Part shown: piece by piece, positions 9,104-19,752 of the stretch
Numbering within the stretch: the first letter of the stretch is position 1
Layout: every line of letters begins with the position of its first letter
Source of the DNA: Diploptera punctata
Taxonomy: Eukaryota > Arthropoda > Insecta > Blattodea > Blaberidae
Length of the DNA: 64,000 nucleotides
Direction: 5' to 3'
Assembly: GCA_030220185.1 (NCBI GenBank)
Contig: JASPKZ010007549.1
Coordinates: 310,001 to 374,000 of the forward strand
Made by a program: the position numbers and the translations under genes
Notes under the pieces: model-generated
Database searches by the model: none
What the model saw: only the letters and a program-made list of their open reading frames with translations
What the model was told of the DNA's origin: nothing

Positions 9104-9104
9104 C
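9049..9104. repeat. (AAT)n microsatellite
   Basis: Perfect AAT array following the LINE-B end and preceding a short LINE-D-like end (cctggcagagttaag). Confidence 0.9.
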
Positions 9105-9109
9105 TGGCA

Positions 9110-9668
9110 GAGTTAAGACCTGGAATGTACAGCGAGTGTAGGATGATGCATAGTGTCACGTGATACAGTTTTGTGTGCACACGGGATTTGTGTTTCTACT
9201 GTCGATAATGCAGCTCCATCACGCTCTGGAAATCAGATATTCTGTTTACAGACCTCGTACTCTCATCATATTTACAGTATAGGATGATGGGGAACCTGTC
9301 CGACTCCGAGATAACGTCCATACATCGCTAATAACTACCTAACTACAGCGGATCTTTGGATTTTTGACAGTTGAGCATTTGAGGATTTGACGGTGTTATG
9401 CATCAACCGGTTATGCGCCATTATGTACATTTCGAGAAGTTTAAGTCAATCTTCACTTTTTATTGTAGCATAAAACTAACAATACTGGATATTACAACTT
9501 ATTTTCCTTGTTTGACAGTTATGCATCAACAATCTAAGAGCGGTAACGTTTGGGGAATACCTGCATGTGTGCAAAATTTTGATTAGAATTTATGAGTATC
9601 TGGTTTTATAGCCATTTGTTTGCAGTACGCAGAATCTCTGATAAGACTGATGGCGTCTATGTTTTTTC

Positions 9669-9671
<3 letters not shown>
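9110..9671. other. No gene seen
   Basis: Two near-repeats occur: gttatgcatcaac at 9397-9409 and 9520-9532. No coding or transposon signature beyond that. Confidence 0.4.

Positions 9672-9732
<61 letters not shown>
9672..9732. repeat. (AAT)n microsatellite
   Basis: About 20 perfect units. Confidence 0.9.
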
Positions 9733-9734
9733 TG

Positions 9735-10820
9735 TTTAAAGATTTGCTGCTAAAAGTTTGCGTACACTTACTTCATGAGTCAGTGCAACAGATGACATCA
9801 AAATATCCTTCTTAAAAAATGGCGCTTAGCCGGTTGATGCATAATATTGTCCAATTGTGCATGCATGTTGCCGCAACAATGCAGTCAACTTTAACAACCG
9901 CCAATCAGTATAGTTATTGTCATTATCCAGATGTTTATGCAGCATGTAATAGGGCGGCCAATGTTGTACCGGGATGTAAAATTTGGTTGTATCCCATTTG
10001 GTAGTTTCCGAAAAAATCGCAGATAACTAATTTAGCTTCTGCAATAAAGCATGTTTATTTGAAGAGATGTAGATACACCAATGATGTCATGTTATAGGGC
10101 GGCCAATGTAATGTCAGGATGTAAAATTTTAAACCGGAAAGTTGGGGTCGGAGATCGGATCAGGTCAGAATTTTTAAATTGGTCCTACCCGCATGCAGGT
10201 GTAATCCCAAAGAAACAACACATCTGACACGTGATTAGCAATGCCTGTCCGACGTAGGGTTGAATAACGGGACGTCTGAGCACTTACTAACAGGCCTGAG
10301 ATAACTTATCAGTCACTAATAGCTGTAGGGAAACAAGCGTAAATAAAATTAGCTTGATTAAATATTTCTAACGAAGGAGAACTCTTGACCTATATGGGAA
10401 TGTATGGATAGTGACTGACTTGGCTTGTATAAAACTAGGGATTCAGGAAACTGTGACTGCCACGTAAGTAACACATTCTACCCTACTGAATCTATAGGTT
10501 CTCTGTGATTGGTTTAAAACTTAACAATACGAGAGCTTGATTATCGTGTAGTCTTTGTTCACGGCTGGCTGGATTCCTCTCAACCAATCACAAGTGCGCT
10601 CTTGACCCGTGAAACAAATGAAAGTGGGCCTGCATCTCATTCTTCTTCTATCAGCAGTGTTACTCGCTCTTCTCCCGAACACTTGGAGACCAGCCAAGTC
10701 TTTCTACGTGTGTTAATGGCAGTTCAAGGTCATTTAAAGAACTTTTGAAGAGTGGTAAAAAGTAGCTTGTGATCACAAAATACTTATTTCTGATTGTAAC
10801 TAACTAACTCACTGGCCGCG
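9735..10820. other. No gene seen; internal duplication
   Basis: agggcggccaatgt appears at 9951 and 10097 with related downstream text (ccgggatgtaaaattt / caggatgtaaaatttt), so an old tandem or dispersed repeat is present. No reading frame with family features. Confidence 0.4.
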
Positions 10821-10825
10821 AGGAC

Positions 10826-11565
10826 ATCTTCTTCCTTCCAAGTATTAGGCCAAGGCCTGTTAGATCCTATAGAAAATTTTCCCTCCAGCGTTTCATAGGA
10901 CGGCCCAGACATCTTCATCCTCTTGGTATATAATTATAAACAGCTTTGGGGATCCGATTTGAACTCATTCTTTCAAGATGGTGTTTCCAATTTAGTTGGT
11001 ACTGTTTAATATATTCCAAAATTGGCGTAGTCTTCAATTCTTTTAAGATATCGGTGTTCCTTTTCTGATCCCATCTGGTGTAACCCACTGTTCTGCACAT
11101 GAATCTCATTTCACAAGCCGTTCTTTTGCTTTCATCTTGTCTTTTTAGTGTCCATGCTTCACTACCAAAGGTCAACACTGGTCTAGCCAGAGTGTTATAT
11201 AAACGTAATCTGGTGTTTTTTTGTACAAGGGATGGTTTCATAACTTGATTAATAATTGCTAAACTTTTATTATAACTAGTAACTTTTTCAGGGATATCCT
11301 TTTCATCCCAGATAGAGAGATAATATCCAAGATATTTAAATTGATTAGATCTCTCTAAAATTTTATTCTGGAGACAGATTTTACTTTGTATGCGGTCCTT
11401 CCCATGAAATGCCATAATATTAGTTTTGTTAATTGATATTTCCATATTAAATTTGGCACCTATTTTTTGTAAATTATAAATTGATCGTTGCAAATCATTT
11501 TTGGAAAGTGCCAGAAGAGCTAAATCGTCTGCCGAAAAAATAGCATCGAGTTTGAGGTTCCTATT
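10826..11565 (-). pseudogene. LINE-C reverse transcriptase C-terminal half
   Basis: Minus-strand ORF of 192 codons plus upstream continuation: the palm motif appears as FSADDLALLALSKNDLQ (expected FADD, with an extra serine before ADD), then NMEISINKTNIMAF, NQFKYLGYYLSI, ARPVLTFGSEAWTLKRQDES, EMRFMCRTVGYTRWD, LNWKHHLERMSSNRIPKAVY. The 3' part ends with aggccttggcctaatacttgg. 5'-truncated; interrupted on its 5' side by SINE S2 copy b. Role in life: reverse transcriptase of a non-LTR retrotransposon. Broken and inactive. Confidence 0.88.
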
Positions 11566-11884
11566 TCATCCATCCATAGTAATTCTGCCCGAAGGCAGGT
11601 CCTTCACTGCAATTATAGCATTTTCATGCTATGCTTACAGCTTTACTAGGGAATTATAGGTGTGGTAGCTTCCCGTTGCTTTCCACACCGGTGAAGGATG
11701 ATGATGATGATGGCCATATGATTTCGGGGACCGTTTGGGCCTTAAAGTTTTCCTGATATTTGTCTTACAGGTGAGGAAAAACCCCGATAAAAACCTCGCC
11801 CAGAAAAACTGCCCCGACCGGGGATCGAACCCGGGCTCGCTGCGTGACAAGGCAGCACGCTACCTCGAGACCACAGCGGTGGAC
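11566..11884 (-). mobile_element. SINE S2, copy b, with target duplication
   Basis: Reverse-oriented S2 flanked by the exact 12-mer gaggttcctatt at 11554-11565 and 11885-11896. Head with B box (gggttcgatccccgg on minus) at about 11817-11832, CAT array at 11697-11713, 3' end at catccatccatagtaatt. The target was the LINE-C copy to its left. Confidence 0.93.
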
Positions 11885-11896
11885 GAGGTTCCTATT

Positions 11897-12070
11897 GATG
11901 GTTATATATCGCCGCGAGGACATAATCTCTCCATACATTCATATCCTGAGTCAGCGTTTTCCAATCATCCCCTGTATAATTTATCTCCCTCAAATAATGG
12001 TTAATTTGTTCTCCCACCTCATTCTTGGCCGACGTACTCGGCGCTTTCCCTCTGGTTTTCTTGTTGTCAA
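11897..12070 (-). mobile_element. LINE-A fragment, degenerate
   Basis: Minus strand follows the GKRRVRRPRMRWENK-like to NHDL and GDDWKTL segment of LINE-A with many substitutions; older than its neighbours. Confidence 0.7.
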
Positions 12071-12113
12071 GTAATTTGTTTTTCTCTAGAATTAAATCTA
12101 TTCTATGTCATTA

Positions 12114-12602
12114 ATACTTACTTACTCACTGGCACTATCGAACCCGTAGGTTCATGGCCGCACGGACATAAGCTCTCCATACATCCCTATTCTGAGCTAA
12201 TGTTTTCCAATCATTCCCTGTATAATCTACTTCCCTCAAATCATAGTTAATGTTATTCTCCCACCTCATTCTTGGTCTACCAACTGGGCGTTTTGCCTCT
12301 GGCCATGTAGCTCACTGCTATGCAGTTTTCTCTAGTCTGTTCGTTATTTTTTATTTAAACAATTCCTAAGAACTTTATTCTCAAATACCCGTAATATTTT
12401 CTCCTCCCTGAATGTATGAGTCCATGTTTCACATCCATATAATATTACTAGGAGGGTAATAGTTTAATATATTTTCAGTTCGACGTTTTTTGAGAGAAGT
12501 TGGGATGACAAGAGTCCCTGTATACATAATTACATGCATTTCCAGAATTGAGCCTATGTTTAATTTCTTTGTGCACCTCATTCTTGTTTGTTCTAAGGTA
12601 CT
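12114..12602 (-). mobile_element. LINE-A copy with internal deletion
   Basis: Tail (AAGT)n at 12114-12130, 3' end and C-terminal tail as far as the GKRPVGRP segment (about 12303), then a jump upstream to the LHSSELHG/VFENKVLRK region, continuing to tntNEvHKEIKH at about 12575. Roughly 190 bp present in other copies are missing at the junction. Confidence 0.85.
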
Positions 12603-12604
12603 AA

Positions 12605-13138
12605 GAAATGGCGAATTTGATAAAATGTGTCCTGGTAAAGAAATTCCAGCAGAATTTGCTTTGAAAACTGTGTACAGACAAGTGAAAACTTTTAGTAATA
12701 TTGGTTATCTCTGTGATTTTAACTGGGGACCCACGAATCTCTGATCCAACTCTTTCGGTTTCTGATTTTTTTTGACAAGTGAATAAGATGTATTTTGTGT
12801 GCCTACGTTCAATTGTTAACAATTGCTTGAAACGTTTGAACATGAGTAAGAAGGCCTTGGAATGATGGACTGATTGGAACAGACCTATTGTTGTGTTCTC
12901 TGGCCATATAATATATCCCCGGAGGCCTCTCCCATCATTTCATTATACAGAGACTCTGCTCTGGGAAATCAAAGCCACCTGACAATCCAGTACATAACAG
13001 TTGAATTACGATCCAACACACCACGCTAATATATCATATACCTAAACTCTTTATCCATTATCTGTTGTTCACAAACTTCAAAAGTGGCTACATCCATTAA
13101 TTTATACAACGATAAATTTACACTTTGTTTTGAATGTA

Positions 13139-13139
<1 letters not shown>
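12605..13139. other. No gene seen
   Basis: Contains an 84-codon open stretch ending at 12744 (its last part KMCPGKEIPAEFALKTVYRQ) that resembles no domain I know, though the phrase could be a worn transposase piece. No splice-bounded exon recognised. Confidence 0.35.
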
Positions 13140-13172
<33 letters not shown>

Positions 13173-13366
13173 TTTTATTTATTCTGGCAGAGTTAAGGCC
13201 ATAAGGCCTTCTCTTCCACTCAACCAGCACAAATAAAAATAAATATTTTGACAAATATAGATATACACTATACTAATTATAAACAGTTAAAGATACAATA
13301 AATGTAGCAATGTAAATTTCATGTACAAACAACATTTTATATGATAATAACAATAATAATACGTTA

Positions 13367-13414
<48 letters not shown>

Positions 13415-13640
13415 TATAAATATGATAAATTGTACGAGAAACACCAATTAATATATGTACCTTACACTGGGTAATACTGAAGTCGAGGTTAGAGCAAATA
13501 TACATTTAGATTTCTTTTAAAAGTTGCCAATGTCCGGTAGCCCCTTATTTCTTGTGGTACTGACTGAAAAATTAGGTAAGAACATTTCTGAAGCATGCAG
13601 GTGGATTTTACCTACATTTTAGTTTTTATTACGTTGTTTC
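13140..13640 (-). mobile_element. LINE-D 3' end (CR1/L2-like) with AAT tail
   Basis: The minus strand contains PQEIRGYRTLATFKRNLN, a pattern typical of the C-terminus of CR1/L2-type reverse transcriptases, then ctggttgagtggaagagaag and ggcctta..actctgccag followed by an (ATT)n tail (13140-13171 on +). A second AAT array at 13371-13412 lies inside. The same 3' end is at 22099-22268, 36690-36790 and 61455-61740. Confidence 0.75.
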
Positions 13641-13689
13641 TAATTTTGCCATTTTTTTATACTTAGAGCCGATCTTCAGAAGAAGAATT

Positions 13690-14407
13690 TCCATAGACTA
13701 TTTAACTCATGCCCCAAAAGAGAGTCATTGACCAATCACGTTTTAATGAATTTTGTTTTACAACCAATCACAGTCGTGTTTTAACTCGATATTTATCTGA
13801 TTATGTTTGTCATATTAAAGAAAGCTCCTCCTTTTTAATATTCTGAACAGGTCAGAGCATTATTTTGCAGTGACCGATTCTTGAATTTTGTAGCAAATAA
13901 TGAACAGATTCCTTCGAACTACGCATTTGGTAATTGTGTGTTCAATAATTGAGGAGTCTGGTGAGAGAGGGAAATGGAAATAAGCAGTGCTATTTATATT
14001 AAATTTTATATTTTTCCTTTTCATAGTTTACAGAACAGTAAGTTAAAGAAGAAAAAGTTACCCCTTGATTGTAAAAATAATTTCGTAATATAATGCTTTA
14101 TAAAACCCAATTTATTTCCATTTCTTAGCAAAGTGACTAGCTCCCTCTTCACTAGACCCCTCAATTGTGTTTTTAAATAATGATTTTACGAAGTTTTTTT
14201 CTTAAAAGATAATTAATAACCTATAATGTTCGTTATAATATACAGTTTGATGCGTTTCATTTTTTCTCTCCACTAGGTTGCATTCTTACAATATTGCGAT
14301 CTTATTTTGGCAACAAATAATATGATCTAGTTGCAGTGCATGAACAAAAGAAGCATAACCAAACATTTTTCATTTGTTTTCAAACATCGCCGTTTGCATT
14401 AAATAGA
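13690..14407 (+). repeat. Repeat P, copy 1
   Basis: Starts gactatttaactcatg and follows the P order: ccaatcacg..caatgaatt, aaagaaagctcctcc, ttctgaacaggtcagagc, ttaataacctataatgttcg, ttgcgatcttattttggcaa. Directly followed by copy 2. Complete copies end in gttaaatagtc, the inverse of the start, so P is probably a DNA-transposon-like or MITE repeat. Confidence 0.75.
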
Positions 14408-14790
14408 CTATTTAACTCATGTCGCAAATGGTAGTCATTGACCAATCGCATTTCAATGAATTCTGTTTTACAACAATGCTGTCGTGTTTCACCTCGCTCT
14501 TTATCGATTTCTCTTTATCAGCTCCTGCTTTTGTGATAAAGAAAGCTCCTCCTTTTTTAATATTCTGAACAGGTTAGACCATTATTTTTCTCCAACAAAT
14601 ACATTGAATATAGCAAATAATGAAAAGATTCCTTGATTTTACTGAGTTGTTTATTCAAAATATAAATGATTAACCTATAATGTTGATTATAATACTTTGA
14701 TGTGTTTCATTATTTCTCCACTAGAGTGCATTCTTGCAATATTGCGATCTTATTTGGCAATAAATAATATGATCGAGTTGCAGTGAATAT
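14408..14790 (+). repeat. Repeat P, copy 2
   Basis: Second, head-to-tail P unit beginning gactatttaactcatg, truncated near 14790. Confidence 0.75.
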
Positions 14791-14814
14791 ACATAACCTC
14801 TTTTGTACGTGTGT

Positions 14815-15190
14815 TTGTAACTGAACCCCTCCTAAACGACTGGACCGATCTTGATGAAATTTTGTGTGTGTGTCTGATTGGGTCCCTCAATACTATAGAT
14901 TTACAATTGGACCCTCTAAAACCATTAGGTATAGGAGTTCACCTGAAGTGAAAACTGAAACATCGCTCTAACGGTCACATTTTTCGATGTTTCACAACGA
15001 AACTCAGCATATCCTATTAAAATAAACCGAGGTAGACATTATCCAAAAATGAGCGATATCCGACAATTAGAAGTGGATGTTTACCTGAAATCCGAAATTA
15101 AAAACTGCCTAAGCGACTGACCGCATTTTGATTTTTTTTTTTGCGTGTGTTTGATTGGGTCCCTGGATGATTTAGATTCACCATTTGACT
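14815..15190 (+). repeat. Dispersed repeat V (Helitron-associated type?)
   Basis: Contains ggaccgatcttgatgaaatt, a phrase common in insect repeats, and an inverted copy of part of it at 33612-33775 (cctcggtttattttaatag). Class uncertain. Confidence 0.45.
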
Positions 15191-15194
15191 CAAT

Positions 15195-15780
15195 AGGTGG
15201 CACTACGATCGGGTTATGTGCAAATTTTATGTCACATGTGTAGTTATCTGCATTATCGACATATTTCGCATGACGTCATCATGAACGCTTCTTGAGTCAC
15301 AACTGATGACAGGAGTTTTCTTGTGAACCTATTAAATAATATCTAATTACGTCTTAATTAGTGAATTTTATGGTAAAAATGTAACTTATATTTTTATCGT
15401 CCGGCCATGAAACGAGAATTGAACGGTCGGGCTGGACGTCTGCCGGGTCCATGCACTTGGTTGTTTCTGCACTCTGGGAGTTTTTAATGCGATAAAAAGA
15501 GATGAGTAGGAACAAAATTAAGAGTAATTTTGTGGGTGGAAGTTGAAAGCTCAAACATTACTGTAAAACGTAGCTGTATACATTAAAATTAATGATAACA
15601 TGTTAATGGCAGGTTTTATTGGTGATTCAGTCTCGTTAACATGGCACTCGTTTTAATGCGCATTTCGCAGTTCAGCTGTTACTAAGCTAGACAAACTTAC
15701 TTTTTCACTTCATTCCGAATAGTGGACACTTTAACAACTAAAATAATCGCGGCTCGGATATATTTTATTGACTGCTGTTT
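15195..15780. other. No gene seen
   Basis: Contains a short minus ORF at 15354-15554 beginning with a hydrophobic segment (LLLILFLLISFY); no homolog recognised and no splice context, so I do not call it a gene. Confidence 0.35.
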
Positions 15781-15782
15781 AA

Positions 15783-16397
15783 ATAATACCTAGGAACAAT
15801 AATCACAAACAGGAATGAGATGCACAGAGAAATTAAACATAGGCTCAATGCATGCTATTATGCATTGCAGAGACTCTTGACGTCCCAACTCCTTTAAAAA
15901 AAACGTTAAACTCAAAATATATAAAACTATTATTCTACCAGTTACATTATATGGATGCGAAACATGGACTCTTACTTTAAGGGAGGAAAGGAGATTACAA
16001 CTATTTGAAAATAAAGTACTTCGGAAAATTTTTGGACCAAAGAGAGATGAACAAACAGGTGAATGGAGAAGACTACATAACAGTGCACTACAGGGTATTT
16101 ATAGGAAGCCAGATATAATAAGAACAGTTAAGTCTCATAGACTGCGATGGGCAGGACATGTTGCACGTATGGGGAATGAAAGACTTGCATGGAAGCTTCT
16201 TGTAGGAAAGCTAGAGGGAAAACGCCCAGTTGGTAGACCAAGAATGAGGTGGGAGAATAACATTAACTATGATTTGAGGGAAGTAGATTATACAGGAAAT
16301 GATTGGAAAGCATTAGCTCAGGATAGGGATATATGGAGAGCTTGTGTCCGCGCGGCCATGAACTTACGGGTTCGATAGTGCCAGTAAGTAAGTAAGT
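15783..16397 (+). mobile_element. LINE-A copy, 5'-truncated
   Basis: From LGTIITNRNEMHREIKH through ILPVTLYGCETWTL, FGPKRDEQTGE, KLEGKRPVGRPRMRWEN to WRACVRAAMNLRVR and stop (last open frame 16169-16378), then gtgccagtaagt and (AAGT)n. A small deletion removes SNGN before ACYYALQR and a frameshift lies in the A run at 15896-15904. Confidence 0.9.
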
Positions 16398-16404
16398 TGT
16401 TTAA

Positions 16405-16540
16405 AATAGTATATTGCGATGCGAGGTTGGGAAGTGGTTTTACAGAAGCTAGGAAATGTTTAAAAACCGAGCGATAACGAGGTTTTTAATTTCCGAGATT
16501 CTGTAAAACATTTGACAAACGTGTGTTGTACATTTTTTTT
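16405..16540. repeat. MITE-like repeat T, copy 1
   Basis: Carries gcgaggttgggaagtggtttt and aatttccgagattctgtaaaac; related, partly inverted copies are at 24165-24295 and 42797-42900. Internal near-palindrome (ttctgtaaaac against gttttacagaa). Confidence 0.65.
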
Positions 16541-17160
16541 CTGGTTCCGAGTTTCTCCATCTGGGGACGTCCAGGTGTATTTATGAATATCCTTATGCTG
16601 AAATGTTGTGCTCTTAACAATGAAATTCTTTGATGTGTCGAAAGTGACTAATCTAACCCCATTGTCGTTACTATCTTCATGAAGACTGAATTTGCCTATT
16701 GTTGGTTTGAATATATCTTCCCGCCCCACTTTTGCATTAAAATATCCTTAGGCAATTTTCATATGATATCGTGAAAGGCTATCAAATAAACATTCTAATT
16801 CTTCATAGAACTCATCCTTGATCTTGTCATCTTTATCTTCTGTGGGGGCATGTACATTTACAATTATAAAATCATGTCGTTTACCCTTTAGAATTATGTA
16901 TGATATCCTATCACTAACAAACTTAATATCTTGGATAGCGGATAGGATCCTCCTTCTGACTAAAAAACCCGTTCCAAATGCAGGTCTTTCTGCACCTCCG
17001 TAGTATAATGCAAAGCTTCCTGATTCCTGACTACCTTCTCCTGGCCACCTAACGTCCTGTAAAGCGACTATATCCAAGGGCGATTTATCTAGTTCCCGCG
17101 TTAATATCTCTAGTGCCCCGCTATTGTATAAAGTCCTAACATTCCATGTTCCTAGGAACA
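16541..17160 (-). pseudogene. LINE-A apurinic-type endonuclease domain (one in-frame stop)
   Basis: Conserved blocks in order: LGTWNVRTLYNSGALEIL, DIVALQDVRWPGEG, SFALYYGGAE, GTGFLVRRRI, ISYIILKGKRHDFIIVNVHA, PTEDKDDKIKDEFYEELE, then after a TAA at 16748-16750 in the same frame GYFNAKVGREDIFKPTIGKF and NGVRLVTFD. Family elements have L-GDFNAK there, so the stop replaces one codon and Y replaces D of GDFNA. In addition the QExRW glutamate expected for the metal site is D here (LQDVRW). This domain nicks target DNA before reverse transcription; this copy cannot. Confidence 0.9.
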
Positions 17161-17468
17161 TGTCCCTGTGTTTGAGCCTTTGGCATGGGTTCCCTGAAGT
17201 AGTCCCCGCCCGGAGAACCGAATGGGGTACTATTTGACCTCCGGAAAATTTTACCCCAGTTGAACCCATGTCCGCATTTCTTAACGGTTGTATTTTTACG
17301 GTGAAAGATCGTCACTCTTTCGCCCAAGGTACTTTTTTCGTCTGGCTTATCACTTTCGACCAGTCCGGCTTGGGTAACCCTAACGGCAGCAATGCTACCG
17401 CCGGCATAGCTCTCGGGATCATTTAAGCATGCAACCCACTCCACCACGAGAAGGTAAAGATATCATGG
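16541..17468 (-). mobile_element. LINE-A 5' end: 5' UTR plus APE-type endonuclease
   Basis: The only 5'-complete protein part of LINE-A in the window. Minus strand from 17468 reads the conserved 5' UTR (shared with 968-1205 and 57206-57424), then the endonuclease. Truncated at about 16541, where the T repeat begins, so the reverse transcriptase is missing. Confidence 0.9.
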
Positions 17469-17487
17469 GGGGTTTTATTATTATTCA

Positions 17488-17751
17488 TCATCATCCGTTA
17501 CAATAACAGCTGCCGCCGTCTTCCGGAAACCAAACGCCATTCTTCTCTGTCCATCCATTCATCTTCCTCCATTCCTCTGATATTCAAAGCTGCTTGTACC
17601 CCTTCTATCCAAGTTTTTTTCGGTCTTCCTCTCTTCCTCCTTTCCATTGGGATCCATTCCATAACAATTTTTGGCAATCTTTGCTCTGGCATTCTTTTGA
17701 CATGGCCATACCAATGTAATCTTTTCTTTTTTATTATATTATTTATAGTGT
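17488..17751 (-). mobile_element. LINE-G C-terminal fragment
   Basis: Minus strand codes IIKKKRLHWYGHVKRMPEQR, LPKIVMEWIPMERRKRGRPK, TWIEGVQAALNIRGMEEDEW and REEWRLVSGRRRQ, the post-palm tail of a non-LTR element distinct from LINE-A. A related, frameshifted copy lies at 45905-46258. SINE S2 copy c adjoins. Confidence 0.85.
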
Positions 17752-18093
17752 CCACCGCTGTGGTCTCGAGGTAGCGTGCTGCCTTGTCACGCAGCGGGCC
17801 CGGGTTCGATCTCCGGTTTTCCTGGGTGAGGTTTTTATCGGGGTTTTTCCTCACCTGTAAGACAAATGTCAGGAAAACTTTAAGGTCCAAACGGTCCCCG
17901 AAATCATATGGCCATCCTCATCATCATCATCATCATCCTTACCATTATCATTATCATCATCATCCTTCACCGGTGTGGAAAGCAACGGGAAGCTACCACA
18001 CCTACACAATTCCCTAGTAAAGCTGCAAGCATAACATGAAAATGCTATGATTGCAGTGAAGGACCTGCCTTTGGGCAGAATTTCTATGGATGG
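17752..18093 (+). mobile_element. SINE S2, copy c
   Basis: Complete S2 from ccaccgctgtggtctcgagg to ctatggatggat. Longest internal CAT array of the set apart from copy f (17916-17968, mixed CAT/TTA units). Head has cgggttcgatc B box. Confidence 0.93.
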
Positions 18094-18179
18094 ATATTAT
18101 TATAAATAAATATTATTATAAATAAAACATGTATTTATTATTATTTATCATTATTATAATTATAATAATAATAATAATA

Positions 18180-18214
<35 letters not shown>

Positions 18215-18240
18215 CATCATATCGCAGTAATATGAATTCG
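18094..18240. repeat. (ATT)n/(AAT)n mixed array
   Basis: AT-only, partly self-complementary (AAT then ATT) array. Confidence 0.85.
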
Positions 18241-18249
18241 CTGATAGAA

Positions 18250-18650
18250 CAAATAAAATGTGCTGTATCATAAATAATAATTTTATTCCCCGCGGGTTGC
18301 ATATTGATGTTTATCCTCGGTATAAATTTATTCCCCAGATAAGGCTCTCTCTTGATAGTAATCTATGTCGACAGCGGTGATGGTAATAATTTTTAGTAGA
18401 CATCAAAACAACCCGAGCAAATGTTAGAAAGTAGCTGAATTGCAGAGAAATTATGTTTTCTAGTTTTATAGCAGACACTAAAACATGTTTAATAATGTTT
18501 ACGTCAAGTTCTGCGCTCTTAAAATGTTAATACTTGTATCGACTGTAAAGTCTTGATGCATTAATTAATTGTAGCGGGTGTTTCTGTATTCATCCGTGTG
18601 TTCTCTTAGCTGGGTGGTTACTTTACTTATTTCTTTACCTTAGACCAGCG
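18250..18650. other. No gene seen
   Basis: Unclassified intronic DNA. Confidence 0.35.
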
Positions 18651-18651
18651 G

Positions 18652-18850
18652 TTCCCAACTTTTTTCGACTCGCGAACCCCTTCCACAACGATCTGAGTTG
18701 GGTGAACCACTGACTTTTAAATATACATACAGTAGACATGCATAACATTTAATTCCAAGGAAAAAGGTTTAATAACCTTAAATTAATTTAACCCTTAACG
18801 GTTAAAATATATTCAGGGATTCGCGGCAAATATTAATTTATTTTTTAAAT
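18652..18850 (+). mobile_element. hAT-like terminal sequence
   Basis: Starts cagcggttcccaactttttt followed by cgactcgcgaacccctt, a form of terminal inverted repeat widespread in hAT elements. A matching opposite end was not found; attcagggattcgcgg at 18810 may be a remnant. Confidence 0.5.
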
Positions 18851-18859
18851 AGTGTGATA

Positions 18860-18975
18860 AATTCCCGATGTTACACATATGTAACAAGGGGCATTATAGG
18901 AGAAAAATACTATCGCAATCACATATTTTTTCTTTCTGAGACAAAAAAAAAATTTGTTGCTCAGAGTATTGTTAA
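18860..18975 (+). repeat. Repeat Q fragment
   Basis: aatcacatattttt ctttctgagacaaaaa and gttgctcag match the right end of repeat Q (50690-50745). Confidence 0.7.
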
Positions 18976-19359
18976 CCTTTACACTGCTACGAACGGGTAT
19001 ATCCGTTGGCAAAGAAAATGCTTGCTGTGCTATGAGTGTGTATATCCATTCTCAACTCCAAACGCCTGCTAGTTATATAATACGTACCGTATTGCATTGC
19101 TTTCAAACTAAGCAGACATATACTGCCATCTCTTAGGAACTTAAATAAACTTTTCTCCCTGCATTGAGCAAGGAGGGTTTTAAAGGCTGGAAATTTCTCA
19201 GCAGTGAAAAGGTTAAGTTCAACACACTGTTTTCTTGTATACACCCTATCTCTGCGAAATATTAGATGTGTCTTTGGTTTGCCCTCTTGATTTTGGTCTC
19301 GAAACCCGGACCTCTGATTTCCCATATGGCCATATATCCAACGTTTATAATATGACTAA

Positions 19360-19670
19360 TATAAAATTATAATGATATTGTGAAAAGAAAAATTAATGTC
19401 TGAACGAGGAATCGAACCGTGGACCTCTAGTTCTTCAGGCTAGTGTGCAGCCCACTACACCATTCCACACCTGGCACAAACACCAACAATTCTTTCCACA
19501 TATACAAATCTATAATTCTCGTTTCGTCCGCTGTCAGGTAGATGACACTGCCATCGCCAACGGCCGGCTTCGTTTAGAAGTATCTATATCTAGAGGTCCA
19601 CGGTTCGATTCCTGGTTCACATTAATTTTTATTTTCACAATATCATTATAATATTATAATATGATCCATT
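19360..19670. mobile_element. Foldback element with tRNA-like ends, copy 1
   Basis: Left end (19362-19432: ataatgatattgtgaaaaga, then gaatcgaaccgtgg) is repeated inverted at the right end (19597-19668: ccacggttcgattcctgg...cacaatatcattataat). The inner parts hold a tRNA-like A/B-box pair on the minus strand (ggttcgattcct B box). Second copy at 44395-44725. Confidence 0.75.
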
Positions 19671-19752
19671 ATTGGAACTGTGTTAAAATAACAGTATTGG
19701 AAAATGTTACATAACTAATATAATTTGAATTGTATTTAAATGTATTGTCTTA

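Noticed and set aside
12490..12744. 84-codon + ORF ending CDFNWGPTNL
   Set aside because: First half is antisense LINE-A; second half has no supportable identity.
15354..15554. 66-codon minus ORF starting with a hydrophobic, signal-peptide-like segment
   Set aside because: No homology recognised, no splice or promoter context, and similar-length ORFs occur by chance throughout.
17136..17447. 103-codon minus ORF (VEWVACLNDPESYAGGSIAA)
   Set aside because: It is the LINE-A 5' UTR; the same open text recurs at 57230 and, deleted, at 1018. Probably not a protein, though a small upstream ORF cannot be excluded.
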